This document shows positions 1-8,035 of a stretch of 42,117 nt of DNA, piece after piece. This stretch comes from Isosphaeraceae bacterium. Lineage in GTDB: Bacteria > Planctomycetota > Planctomycetia > Isosphaerales > Isosphaeraceae. Each line of letters begins with the position of its first letter. Position 1 is the stretch's first letter. Under the pieces are notes generated by a model. That model made no database searches and was not told the DNA's origin. It saw only the letters and a program-made list of their open reading frames with translations. The translations under genes and the position numbers were made by a program. The DNA is taken from the NCBI GenBank assembly GCA_031291845.1, contig JARLIH010000324.1, forward strand, positions 1 through 42,117. Reading direction: 5' to 3'.

Positions 1-77
1 CCCCCGCCCCCGCCGGCTGCGGGGCGGCGCCCACCCCCCCCCCCCCCCGCGCCCCCGCCGCCCCCCCCCGGGGGGGG
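1..77. repeat. Low-complexity C/G tract at window edge
   Basis: The first 77 bases are almost pure C and G. They include a run of fifteen C at 34-48 and nine C followed directly by eight G at 61-77, a perfect palindrome. No reading frame or promoter is visible. Such a tract is hard to sequence, so it may be a contig-edge artefact; a G-quadruplex-forming or hairpin tract is the biological alternative. Confidence 0.6.
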
Positions 78-179
78 TCGCGCTGCGAACGACCTTGGAA
101 TCAATGCGCGATCGTCCTGCGCACTCCCGACATCACAACGCGTCCAATCAACGACGGCCGCGCTTACAAGCGGAGGCGC

Positions 180-1661
180 ATGATGGCCGACCCCCGTGGT
201 TTTCTGAACGTCGAGCGGCAGACGCCCACGCCGCGTCCGGTCCATCAGCGGATCAAGGACTATAAAGAGCTGTACCAGCCGATGCCCGTCGAGAGCATCC
301 GGTCGCAGGCGTCGCGCTGCATGGATTGCGGGGTGCCGTTCTGCAACGCGGGCTGTCCGCTGGGGAACCTGATCCCGGACTGGAACGACCTGCTGCACCG
401 CGATCGCTGGCGCGAGGCCCTGAAGTCGCTGCACAGCACGAACAACTTCCCGGAGTTCACGGGTAAGACCTGCCCTGCCCCGTGCGAGGCTTCGTGCGTG
501 CTGGCGCCGACGGGCTCACCGGTCACGATCAAGAACATCGAGCTCGCGATCATCGAAAAGGGCTGGGAGGAAGGCTGGGTCGAGCCGCGGCCGCCGGCGC
601 AGGAGTCGGGGCGCTCGGTCGGGATCATTGGCAGCGGCCCGGCGGGCCTGGCGGCCGCGCAGCAACTGCGCCGGGCGGGGCATGCGGTCACGGTTTACGA
701 GCGCGACGATCGGCTCGGCGGGCTGTTGACGTACGGCATTCCCGACTTCAAGATGGCGAAGTACCACGTCGAACGGCGGCTGACCCAGATGGAGGCCGAA
801 GGCGTCTCCTTCGTCACCAACGCCGACGTCGGGCGCAACATCGACCCCGACGAGCTTCGCACGCGGCACGACGCGCTGCTTTTGACCGTCGGTGCCACCC
901 GGCCCCGAGACCTCGACATCCCCGGCCGCCATCTCAAGGGGGTTGAGCTCGCGATGCCGTTTCTGGTCCAGCAAAACCGGCGCGGGTTCGGCGAGTCGTT
1001 CAACGGCGAGGCCGTCCTCGCCACGGGCAAGAACGTGATCATCATCGGCGGCGGCGACACCGCGGCCGATTGCCTGGGCACGTGCCACCGCCAGCAGGCA
1101 CGCTCGGTGCTCCAGCTCGATTACAACCCGCGCCCGCCGGAGAGCGAGAACCCCGATACGCCGTGGCCCCTCTGGCCCAAGATCCTCCGCGTCACCCCCG
1201 CGCACGAGGAAGGGGGCCGGCGCGACTGGCAGATCAAGACCGTGCAGTTCGTCGGCGATGAGCGCGGGCACGTCCGCCAGCTCCGCGCCGTCCGCGTCCA
1301 GCAGTACTTCGACGAGGCGGGCGAGCGGCAGTTCGAGGAGATCCACGGGAGCGAGCTCTCGTTCCCGTGCGAGCTCGTGCTGATGGCCGTCGGCTTCACC
1401 GGCCCCGAGCCCGAGCTGCCGCGCCGGCTCGGCCTGGCGCTGAACGAGAACGGTGCGGTGAGCTGCGATGGCCAGTACATGACGTCGGTCCCCGGTATTT
1501 TCGCCGCAGGCGACTGTCGGCGCGGGCAGTCGCTGGTCGTCTGGGCGATCGCCGAGGGGCGCGAGTCGGCGCGTTCCATCGATCAGTACCTCACGGGCCG
1601 CCCGAGCCAGTTGAAGGCCCGTGAGCGCCCGCGGCCACCCGCCGTCGCGACGGGGAGCTAA
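180..1661 (+). CDS. gltD: Glutamate synthase small subunit (GltD)
   Basis: This is the NADPH-dependent glutamate synthase beta subunit. It passes electrons from NADPH through FAD and iron-sulfur clusters to the large subunit, which makes glutamate from glutamine and 2-oxoglutarate in the cytoplasm. At 493 residues it has the usual family length. The N-terminus carries the cysteine-rich Fe-S region (Cys47, 50, 55, 59 and Cys98, 102, 106). The FAD-binding GSGPAG follows at residues 151-156, the NADPH-binding IIGGGDTAAD lies near 286, and the closing GIFAAGDCRRGQS near 439-451 completes the FAD site. The start is preceded by GGAG at 173-176, which fits ATG 180 or 183. The expected partner gltB is not in the window; it may lie upstream, beyond the left edge. 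The related pyridine-nucleotide oxidoreductases of other complexes share this fold, but the fit to GltD is strong. Confidence 0.95.
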   Translation: MMADPRGFLNVERQTPTPRPVHQRIKDYKELYQPMPVESIRSQASRCMDCGVPFCNAGCPLGNLIPDWNDLLHRDRWREALKSLHSTNNFPEFTGKTCPAPCEASCVLAPTGSPVTIKNIELAIIEKGWEEGWVEPRPPAQESGRSVGIIGSGPAGLAAAQQLRRAGHAVTVYERDDRLGGLLTYGIPDFKMAKYHVERRLTQMEAEGVSFVTNADVGRNIDPDELRTRHDALLLTVGATRPRDLDIPGRHLKGVELAMPFLVQQNRRGFGESFNGEAVLATGKNVIIIGGGDTAADCLGTCHRQQARSVLQLDYNPRPPESENPDTPWPLWPKILRVTPAHEEGGRRDWQIKTVQFVGDERGHVRQLRAVRVQQYFDEAGERQFEEIHGSELSFPCELVLMAVGFTGPEPELPRRLGLALNENGAVSCDGQYMTSVPGIFAAGDCRRGQSLVVWAIAEGRESARSIDQYLTGRPSQLKARERPRPPAVATGS

Positions 1662-1758
1662 CAGCTTGTTCTGATGACATGATTAAGAGTATCGAGCCCA
1701 CGCAAATCGGTCCTCGATCGGCACGAACGGAGGCTCTCTTCGCACGAGAGAAGCGACC

Positions 1759-3279
1759 ATGCTGACTCAAACCATGGGGACGGAGCAGGCGCAGGTGCAA
1801 ACGCAGACCCAAAACCACGCTGACGCCGGTGCCCGTCTCTTCGACGGCTTCGTCCCGCACCCCACCGCGTGGGACGAGCTGTTCGCGGCCGGAGGCGGGG
1901 CCCACGACCACTGCGCGGCACTCGTGGAGCGGCTCGGGCAACTGTCGCCCGCCGAGTTCCAGCGGCTCCGCGGCGACGCCGACCTCGTGTTCGTCAACCA
2001 GGGCATCACCTTCTCGGTCTACGCCGACCGCCGGGGCGTGGAGAAGATCTTTCCGTTCGACCTCATCCCGCGCCCCGTCGCCGCCCACGAGTGGAAGAGG
2101 CTGGAGGCCGGCCTCGTTCAGCGCATCCGCACGCTGAACCTGTTCATCCACGACGTCTATCATGAAGGCCGCGTCTTCCGCGAAGGGGTCGTGCCGGAAG
2201 AGCTGGTCGTGCGGTCGAAGGCGTACCGGCCCGAGATGGTCGGTTTCGAGCCGCCGGGCAAGCAGTACTTGCACGTGGTGGGCACCGACCTGATCCGGGA
2301 CGAGCATGGGGAGTTCCGCGTCCTGGAAGATAACGGCCGCACCCCCTCGGGCGTGAGCTACGTGCTCGAGAACCGGGTGGTGATGAAGAAGGTCTTCCCG
2401 CGTTTGTTCCAGCATTTCCGCGTGCGCCGGGTCGAAGACTACCCCCAGCGCCTCCGCGAAGCGCTCAGCTCGGTCGCGCCTCCGAACGCGGGCGACTCAC
2501 CCTGTGTCGTCCTCCTCTCGCCCGGCCCGTACAACTCGGCCTACTTCGAGCACAGCTTCCTCGCGCGCCACATGGGGATCGAGCTGGTCCTGGGACAAGA
2601 CCTGTTCGTGCACGACGACCGTTTGTTCCTCAAGACCACCCGCGGCCCTCAGCGCGTCGATGTGGTCTACCGCCGGCTCGACGACGACTTCCTCGACCCC
2701 GAAGCGTTCCGGCCTGACAGCTTGCTCGGCGTCCCCGGCCTGATGCGCGCGTACCGGGCCGGGAACGTGACGCTCGCGAACGCCGTCGGCACGGGCGTCG
2801 CGGACGACAAGGCGGTCTACCCGTTCGTCGAGGAGATGATCCGCTTCTACCTGGGCGAGGAACCGCTGATCAAGAACGTTCCGACCTACATTTGCGACCG
2901 CCCGGCGGACCGGGCCTACGTGCTCGGACACCTGGATGAGCTGGTGGTCAAGGCGGTCAACGAGTCGGGGGGGTACGGCATGCTGATGGGTCCCTCGTCG
3001 ACCAAGGCCCAGCGTGCCGAGTTCGCCGAGAAGATCCGCGCGAACCCCCGCAACTACGTCGCGCAGCCGGTCGTGACGCTGTCGACGTGCCCGACCTGGA
3101 CCGACGAGGGCATGGCCCCGCGCCACGTCGACCTCCGGCCCTACATCGTCAGCGGTACGTCGAACTGGGTGCTCCCGGGCGGTTTGACCCGCACAGCGCT
3201 CGTCAAGGGGTCGCTCGTCGTCAATTCGAGCCAAGGGGGCGGCAGCAAGGATACCTGGGTGCTGGAGAACGGCGCATGA
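1759..3279 (+). CDS. Circularly permuted ATP-grasp protein (DUF404/DUF407 type)
   Basis: This 506-residue protein belongs to the circularly permuted ATP-grasp type 2 family. The family is predicted to join a carboxylate to an amine using ATP, but its substrate is unknown. Family hallmarks seen here are the N-terminal block FSVYADRRGVEKIFPFDLIP (near residues 82-101), the PGPYNSAYFEHSFLA block in the middle, the nucleotide-binding LVVKAVNESGGYGML segment, and the C-terminal VNSSQGGGSKDTWVL end. No signal peptide is present, so it should act in the cytoplasm. Its stop overlaps the start of the alpha-E gene (ATGA at 3276-3279), which implies translational coupling and a shared complex. A fused version of the same two-domain pair lies at 8036-10609. 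The Shine-Dalgarno site is weak, and a small inverted repeat (CTCTC/GAGAG) lies in the 97-base leader. Confidence 0.93.
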   Translation: MLTQTMGTEQAQVQTQTQNHADAGARLFDGFVPHPTAWDELFAAGGGAHDHCAALVERLGQLSPAEFQRLRGDADLVFVNQGITFSVYADRRGVEKIFPFDLIPRPVAAHEWKRLEAGLVQRIRTLNLFIHDVYHEGRVFREGVVPEELVVRSKAYRPEMVGFEPPGKQYLHVVGTDLIRDEHGEFRVLEDNGRTPSGVSYVLENRVVMKKVFPRLFQHFRVRRVEDYPQRLREALSSVAPPNAGDSPCVVLLSPGPYNSAYFEHSFLARHMGIELVLGQDLFVHDDRLFLKTTRGPQRVDVVYRRLDDDFLDPEAFRPDSLLGVPGLMRAYRAGNVTLANAVGTGVADDKAVYPFVEEMIRFYLGEEPLIKNVPTYICDRPADRAYVLGHLDELVVKAVNESGGYGMLMGPSSTKAQRAEFAEKIRANPRNYVAQPVVTLSTCPTWTDEGMAPRHVDLRPYIVSGTSNWVLPGGLTRTALVKGSLVVNSSQGGGSKDTWVLENGA

Positions 3280-4271
3280 TCTCGCGCGTCGCCGAACACT
3301 GCTTCTGGATGAGCCGCTACCTCGAGCGGGCCGAGAACACGGCACGCGTGCTCGAGGTCAACGAAACGCTCCTCCTCGACTTCGCCGTCCCGCTCGAGCA
3401 ACAGTGGAAGCCGCTCCTCATCATCAGCGGCATCCACGACATGCCCGGCCAGCCCGACAGCGAGTCGGTCCAGAACTACCTGACGTGGGACGCCGACAAC
3501 CCGAGCAGCATCGTCTCGTCGCTGGCCGCCGCGCGCGAAAACGCGCGGATCATTCGCGAGGTGATCAGCGCTGACATGTGGGAAAGACTTAATTTCTATC
3601 ATCTTTGGATGAAGAGCCTGGCCGCGCGCGAGCTCTACGAGCGAAGCCGGACCGACTTCTACAACCGGATCAAGCGGATCAATCAGCTCGTCTTCGGCAT
3701 CGCCGAGGGGACGATGTCGCACGGCGAGGCGTGGGAGTTCGGCCTCCTGGGCAAGTACCTGGAACGGGCCTCTCAGACCGCGCGCATCCTGGATGTGAAG
3801 TACCACATCCTGCTTCCCACACCTGAACACGTGGGCACTCCCGTCGACGTCGCGCACTGGATGGCGATCCTGACGAGCTGCTCGGGCTATGAACCGTTCC
3901 ACAAGAAGCGCCTGTGGGGCGACCTCGGGCTCTCGGTGTCCGATTTCCTCGTCTTCGACCCGATCTTTCCGCGCTCGGTGCGGTTCTGCCTGTCGCGTTG
4001 CCAGCGTGCCGCGCACGCCATCTCGGGCCGCCCCGTGGGCCAACCGGGCAACGAGGTCGAGCAACTCATGAATTCCCTGGTGCGGTGGCTGAACCTCGTG
4101 AAGGTCGACGACTTCGTCAAGGCGGGCCTGCACGAGGAGCTGACGCGCGTGATCGACAGCATTCACGAGATCGGCGCCTCGATCCACCGGACCTACTTCG
4201 ACGTGAGCGTCGAGAACTGGATCGCCTCGGAAGGCGTGGCGAACGAGCCCGCGCAAGCGGCGGCGCTGTGA
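3276..4271 (+). CDS. Alpha-E domain protein (DUF403)
   Basis: This 331-residue, all-helical protein is the usual partner of the circularly permuted ATP-grasp enzymes. The family's biochemical role is unknown. The N-terminus (ISRVAEHCFWMSRYLERAEN) is the family signature, and it is repeated in variant form later as GLLGKYLERASQTARILD. The start is taken at 3276 because the ATG overlaps the upstream TGA by four bases and restores the conserved N-terminus; the same frame stays open further upstream but only within the ATP-grasp gene. No membrane segment or signal peptide is seen. The equivalent region is the C-terminal part of the fused protein at 8036-10609, so this organism has both a split and a fused copy. 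Confidence 0.92.
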   Translation: MISRVAEHCFWMSRYLERAENTARVLEVNETLLLDFAVPLEQQWKPLLIISGIHDMPGQPDSESVQNYLTWDADNPSSIVSSLAAARENARIIREVISADMWERLNFYHLWMKSLAARELYERSRTDFYNRIKRINQLVFGIAEGTMSHGEAWEFGLLGKYLERASQTARILDVKYHILLPTPEHVGTPVDVAHWMAILTSCSGYEPFHKKRLWGDLGLSVSDFLVFDPIFPRSVRFCLSRCQRAAHAISGRPVGQPGNEVEQLMNSLVRWLNLVKVDDFVKAGLHEELTRVIDSIHEIGASIHRTYFDVSVENWIASEGVANEPAQAAAL

Positions 4272-4383
4272 GGATCGACGGGCGAGATAAACCGATGCCG
4301 AGGCAGCGCACGCCTTCCTCCTTCCCCCAAGAGGCTCACGGGCCGACACGTCTTCTCGCGCGGGTGAGAGCGCGTTTTCATCA

Positions 4384-4402
4384 CCTCTCCCCTCGGGAGA
4401 GG
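4384..4402. repeat. Intergenic perfect hairpin CCTCTCCC/GGGAGAGG
   Basis: A perfect 8-base stem with a 3-base loop lies in the 290-base gap between the alpha-E and transglutaminase genes. It has no T-run on either side, so it is not a standard terminator. A similar CCTCTCCC..GGGAGA block recurs at 27695, which points to a dispersed repeat. Nothing else recognisable was found in 4272-4561 apart from the ribosome-binding site GGGAG at 4553-4557. Confidence 0.6.
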
Positions 4403-4561
4403 TTCGCACTACAGTGATCCGCCGGGGCTGCACCGAAGTCAGTCCACCAGCCCGCGCGGGGGACGAGACAAGAGAATTCCCTTCGACTGATACCACGTTC
4501 CTTGTTTCGACACAGACGTGAGAACAACAACAAGCGTTCGCCTCCTCGCACGGGAGACCTG

Positions 4562-7500
4562 ATGGGCATCCGCGTCGCCTTGAATCATAAGACGAGTTAC
4601 TGCTACGACCGGCTCGTGAACCTGTCGCCGCAGGTCGTCCGGCTTCGCCCCGCGCCTCACGCACGCACGCCGATCCTGAGCTATTCACTCAAGGTCAGCC
4701 CCAAAGAGCACTTCCTCAACTGGCAGCAGGATCCCTATAGCAATTACCTGGGCCGGCTGGTGTTTCCGAAGCCGACGAAGGAGTTCACGGTCGAAGTGGA
4801 CCTCGTGGCGGACATGACGGTCATCAACCCGTTCGACTTCTTCGTCGAAGCGAGCGCGGAGGAGTACCCGTTCGCCTACGAGCCGGTGATCGCCAAGGAA
4901 CTGGTTCCCTACCTGGAGACGCTCCCCCCGGGACCCAAGCTGCGGCAGCTCGTGGAAGCGCTGCGGATCGAGAAGATCCGTACGACCGATTACCTGGTCG
5001 AGATCAACCGCCGCGTGCACGAGCTCGTGCGCTACTTGATCCGGATGGAGCCAGGCGTTCAGACGTGTGAAGAGACGCTCACGCTGGGGAGCGGGTCGTG
5101 CCGCGACTCGGCCTGGCTCTCGGTCCAGGCGATGCGGCACCTGGGGATCGCCGCGCGGTTCGTCTCGGGCTACTTGATCCAGTTGGCGCCCGACGTGAAG
5201 TCGCTCGACGGGCCCTCGGGTCCCGAGCAGGACTTCACGGACCTGCACGCGTGGGCGGAGGCCTATATCCCGGGCGCGGGGTGGGTCGGACTCGACGCGA
5301 CCTCCGGTCTGCTCGCGGGCGAGGGACATATCCCGCTCGCCTGCACGGCCGATCCCCAGAGCGCTGCGCCGATCACGGGGTCGTTTGCGTGGGCCGAGGG
5401 CCCGGATCACGGCGAGCCCGAGTTCCACGTGTCGATGGCCGTGACCCGTTGCCATGAGGACCCGCGCGTCACCAAGCCGTACACGGAGGCGCAGTGGGAA
5501 GCGATCGACGCGCTCGGCCGCGCGATCGACGCGCGGCTGCATGCGGCCGACGTGCGGCTGACGATGGGGGGCGAGCCGACGTTCGTCTCGGTCGACGACC
5601 GCGACGGCGACGAATGGAACACCGCCGCGCTCGGCCCGAACAAGCGGCGCCTGGCCGGTCAGCTTTTGACGCGCCTGCGCGACCGCTTCGCGCCCGGAGC
5701 ACTCCTCCACCACGGGCAGGGGAAGTGGTACCCGGGCGAGCCGTTGCCCCGCTGGGCGCTCGGGTGCTACTGGCGACGCGACGGGGTACCGATCTGGGAA
5801 GACCCGTCGCTCTACGCCGACGAGTCGCGCAACTACCAGCATGGCCCGGGCGATGCCCACCAGTTCGCGTTCGAGCTGTCCGACCGCCTCGGGGTCGACG
5901 CCGCCCATTGTGAGCCCGGCTACGAAGACGCCTGGTACTACCTCTGGCGCGAGCGGCGGCTCCCCTCCAACGTCGATCCACTGCGCAACAAGCTCGAAGA
6001 TCCCCTCGAGCGCAAGCGGCTCGCGCGGATCTTTGAGGATGGGCTGGGACGCGTCGTCGGCTACGCGCTCCCGCTGCGCAAGGAACACGACGGCGACGGG
6101 TCGCGCTGGGTCACCGGCCCGTGGTTCCTGCGGCGCGAGCACCTGTTTCTGCTCCCCGGCGACTCGCCGATGGGCCTCCGGCTCCCACTCGACTCGCTCC
6201 CCTGGGCGGTCCCTGGCGACATCGAGGCAGCGCACGACCTCGACCCCTTTGCCCCGCGCGCGCCGCTCCCCGCGCGTACCGAGCTGATCCGGCAATCGCG
6301 CGACCGTACTCCGCTCGGACCAGGCGAAGGGCACGGCGAGGTCGTCACGGACCGGTCTGCGCCGGGAATCGTGCGCACTGCGCTGTGCGTCGAGCCGCGC
6401 GACGGACGTCTGCACATCTTCATGCCACCGCTCGTTTACCTGGAAGACTACCTGGAGCTTGTTGCCAAACTCGAAGCAACGGCGAGCCAGCTCGGCCTTC
6501 CGATCGTGATCGAAGGATACACGCCGCCGAGCGACCACCGCTTGCACCACCTGAGCGTCACCCCCGACCCGGGCGTGATCGAGGTGAACCTGCACCCCGC
6601 GCACAACTGGGAGGAGCTGGCCCAGGCCACGTCGGTCCTGTACGAGGAAGCGCACCAGACGCGTCTGAGCACCGAAAAGTTCATGATCGACGGCCGCCAC
6701 GTCGGCACGGGGGGCGGAAACCACATCGTGCTGGGCGGCCCCACGCCCGCCGACAGCCCAGTCCTGCGGCGCCCCGACCTGCTGCGCAGCCTGGTGGCCT
6801 ACTGGCACAACCATCCGTCGCTGTCGTACCTGTTCTCGGGCCTGTTTGTGGGGCCGACCAGCCAGGCCCCTCGTATCGACGAGGCGCGGAACGACAGCCT
6901 GTACGAGATGGAGGTCGCCTTCCGCCAGATACCCGACCACGGCGGCTGCCCACCGTGGTTGGTCGACCGCGTGTTCCGGAACCTGTTGGTCGACGTCACG
7001 GGCAACACGCACCGTGCCGAGTTCTGCATCGACAAGCTCTACTCACCCGACACCAGCAGCGGCCGGCGCGGCCTGGTGGAGATGCGGGCGTTCGAGATGC
7101 CCCCGCACCCGCGGATGAGCCTCGTGCAGCAGCTCTTGATCCGCGCCCTCATCGCGCGGTTCTGGGAGGCGCCCTACAACGCGAGGCTGGTGCGCTGGGG
7201 GACTGAGCTGCACGACAAGTTCCTGCTCCCGCACTTCGTCGATCAGGATTTTCAGGACGTCATCGAAGAGCTTCAGCGGGCCGGCTTACCCCTGCAAGGG
7301 GACTGGTTCGCGCCCCATTTCGAGTTCCGTTACCCGGCGTACGGCCACTACCGCCAGCGCGGGGTCGACGTGGAGCTGCGACAGGCGATCGAGCCGTGGC
7401 ACGTGCTGGGCGAAGAGCCGGCGGGAGGCGCGGCGGCGCGGTTTGTCGACTCGTCGGTCGAGCGGCTCCAGGTCAAGGTGCGAGGAATGACCGACGACCG

Positions 7501-7894
7501 GCACGTCGTGGCGTGCAACGGCCGCCGGCTGCCGCTGCACCCGACGGGAACGAACGGCGAGTACGTCGCCGGAGTGCGCTACCGGGCCTGGCAGCCGCCG
7601 GCATGCCTGCATCCCACGATCGGCGTGCACGCGCCGTTGACGTTCGACGTGGTGGACACGTGGCTCGGCCGTTCGTTGGGCGGGTTCATGTATCACGTAG
7701 CGCACCCCGGTGGACTGTCGTACGAGCGTTTTCCGATTAACGCCTACGAGGCGGAGAGCCGCCGGACGTCCCGCTTCACCCCTTTCGGTCACACGCCGGG
7801 CAAACTGGTCGCGGCAGAAGAGTTGCGCGATCCCGACGCGCCGCTGACGCTGGACCTTCGGCGGCCTTCGCGGCCTTGGGGGCTCGGACTTTGA
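4562..7894 (+). CDS. Transglutaminase-like / DUF2126 two-part protein
   Basis: This 1110-residue cytoplasmic protein has a bacterial transglutaminase N-terminal beta domain (residues 1-90), a transglutaminase-like core and a long DUF2126 region (about 290-1110). The cysteine-protease-like triad is present: Cys180 in GSCRD, His229 in DLHAW and Asp245 in GLDATS. DUF2126 blocks include LTMGGEPTFVSVDD, HHGQGKWYPGEPLPRW and WFLRREHLFLLPGDSP; the family has been proposed to be an amide-bond-forming ligase. The start is set at 4562 because GGGAG precedes it by four bases and the conserved MGIRVALNHKTSYCYD begins there; the frame extends 20 residues further upstream without homology. The two halves would cut and form amide bonds respectively. 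Together with the neighbouring ATP-grasp enzymes this suggests synthesis or trimming of a peptide, but the product is unknown. Confidence 0.92.
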   Translation: MGIRVALNHKTSYCYDRLVNLSPQVVRLRPAPHARTPILSYSLKVSPKEHFLNWQQDPYSNYLGRLVFPKPTKEFTVEVDLVADMTVINPFDFFVEASAEEYPFAYEPVIAKELVPYLETLPPGPKLRQLVEALRIEKIRTTDYLVEINRRVHELVRYLIRMEPGVQTCEETLTLGSGSCRDSAWLSVQAMRHLGIAARFVSGYLIQLAPDVKSLDGPSGPEQDFTDLHAWAEAYIPGAGWVGLDATSGLLAGEGHIPLACTADPQSAAPITGSFAWAEGPDHGEPEFHVSMAVTRCHEDPRVTKPYTEAQWEAIDALGRAIDARLHAADVRLTMGGEPTFVSVDDRDGDEWNTAALGPNKRRLAGQLLTRLRDRFAPGALLHHGQGKWYPGEPLPRWALGCYWRRDGVPIWEDPSLYADESRNYQHGPGDAHQFAFELSDRLGVDAAHCEPGYEDAWYYLWRERRLPSNVDPLRNKLEDPLERKRLARIFEDGLGRVVGYALPLRKEHDGDGSRWVTGPWFLRREHLFLLPGDSPMGLRLPLDSLPWAVPGDIEAAHDLDPFAPRAPLPARTELIRQSRDRTPLGPGEGHGEVVTDRSAPGIVRTALCVEPRDGRLHIFMPPLVYLEDYLELVAKLEATASQLGLPIVIEGYTPPSDHRLHHLSVTPDPGVIEVNLHPAHNWEELAQATSVLYEEAHQTRLSTEKFMIDGRHVGTGGGNHIVLGGPTPADSPVLRRPDLLRSLVAYWHNHPSLSYLFSGLFVGPTSQAPRIDEARNDSLYEMEVAFRQIPDHGGCPPWLVDRVFRNLLVDVTGNTHRAEFCIDKLYSPDTSSGRRGLVEMRAFEMPPHPRMSLVQQLLIRALIARFWEAPYNARLVRWGTELHDKFLLPHFVDQDFQDVIEELQRAGLPLQGDWFAPHFEFRYPAYGHYRQRGVDVELRQAIEPWHVLGEEPAGGAAARFVDSSVERLQVKVRGMTDDRHVVACNGRRLPLHPTGTNGEYVAGVRYRAWQPPACLHPTIGVHAPLTFDVVDTWLGRSLGGFMYHVAHPGGLSYERFPINAYEAESRRTSRFTPFGHTPGKLVAAEELRDPDAPLTLDLRRPSRPWGLGL

Positions 7895-8035
7895 CGCGTT
7901 GACGTTTTCCTTCAAACCTTCTCTGAATTCCGTCCGAAAGCAAGGATAAGGTATCATCGTGGGGATGGTCCTTCTAACCCAACGGTCGGGTGGCATGATC
8001 GACATCCCCGCGAGACCGCACGTGTTGGCCAACTC

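Noticed and set aside
3141..4688. A 515-codon minus-strand open frame
   Set aside because: It is antisense to the alpha-E gene and extends through the intergenic hairpin; no ribosome-binding site or family pattern.
4685..7012. A 775-codon minus-strand open frame
   Set aside because: It is antisense to the transglutaminase/DUF2126 gene and its composition mirrors that gene's codon use; no protein family is visible.
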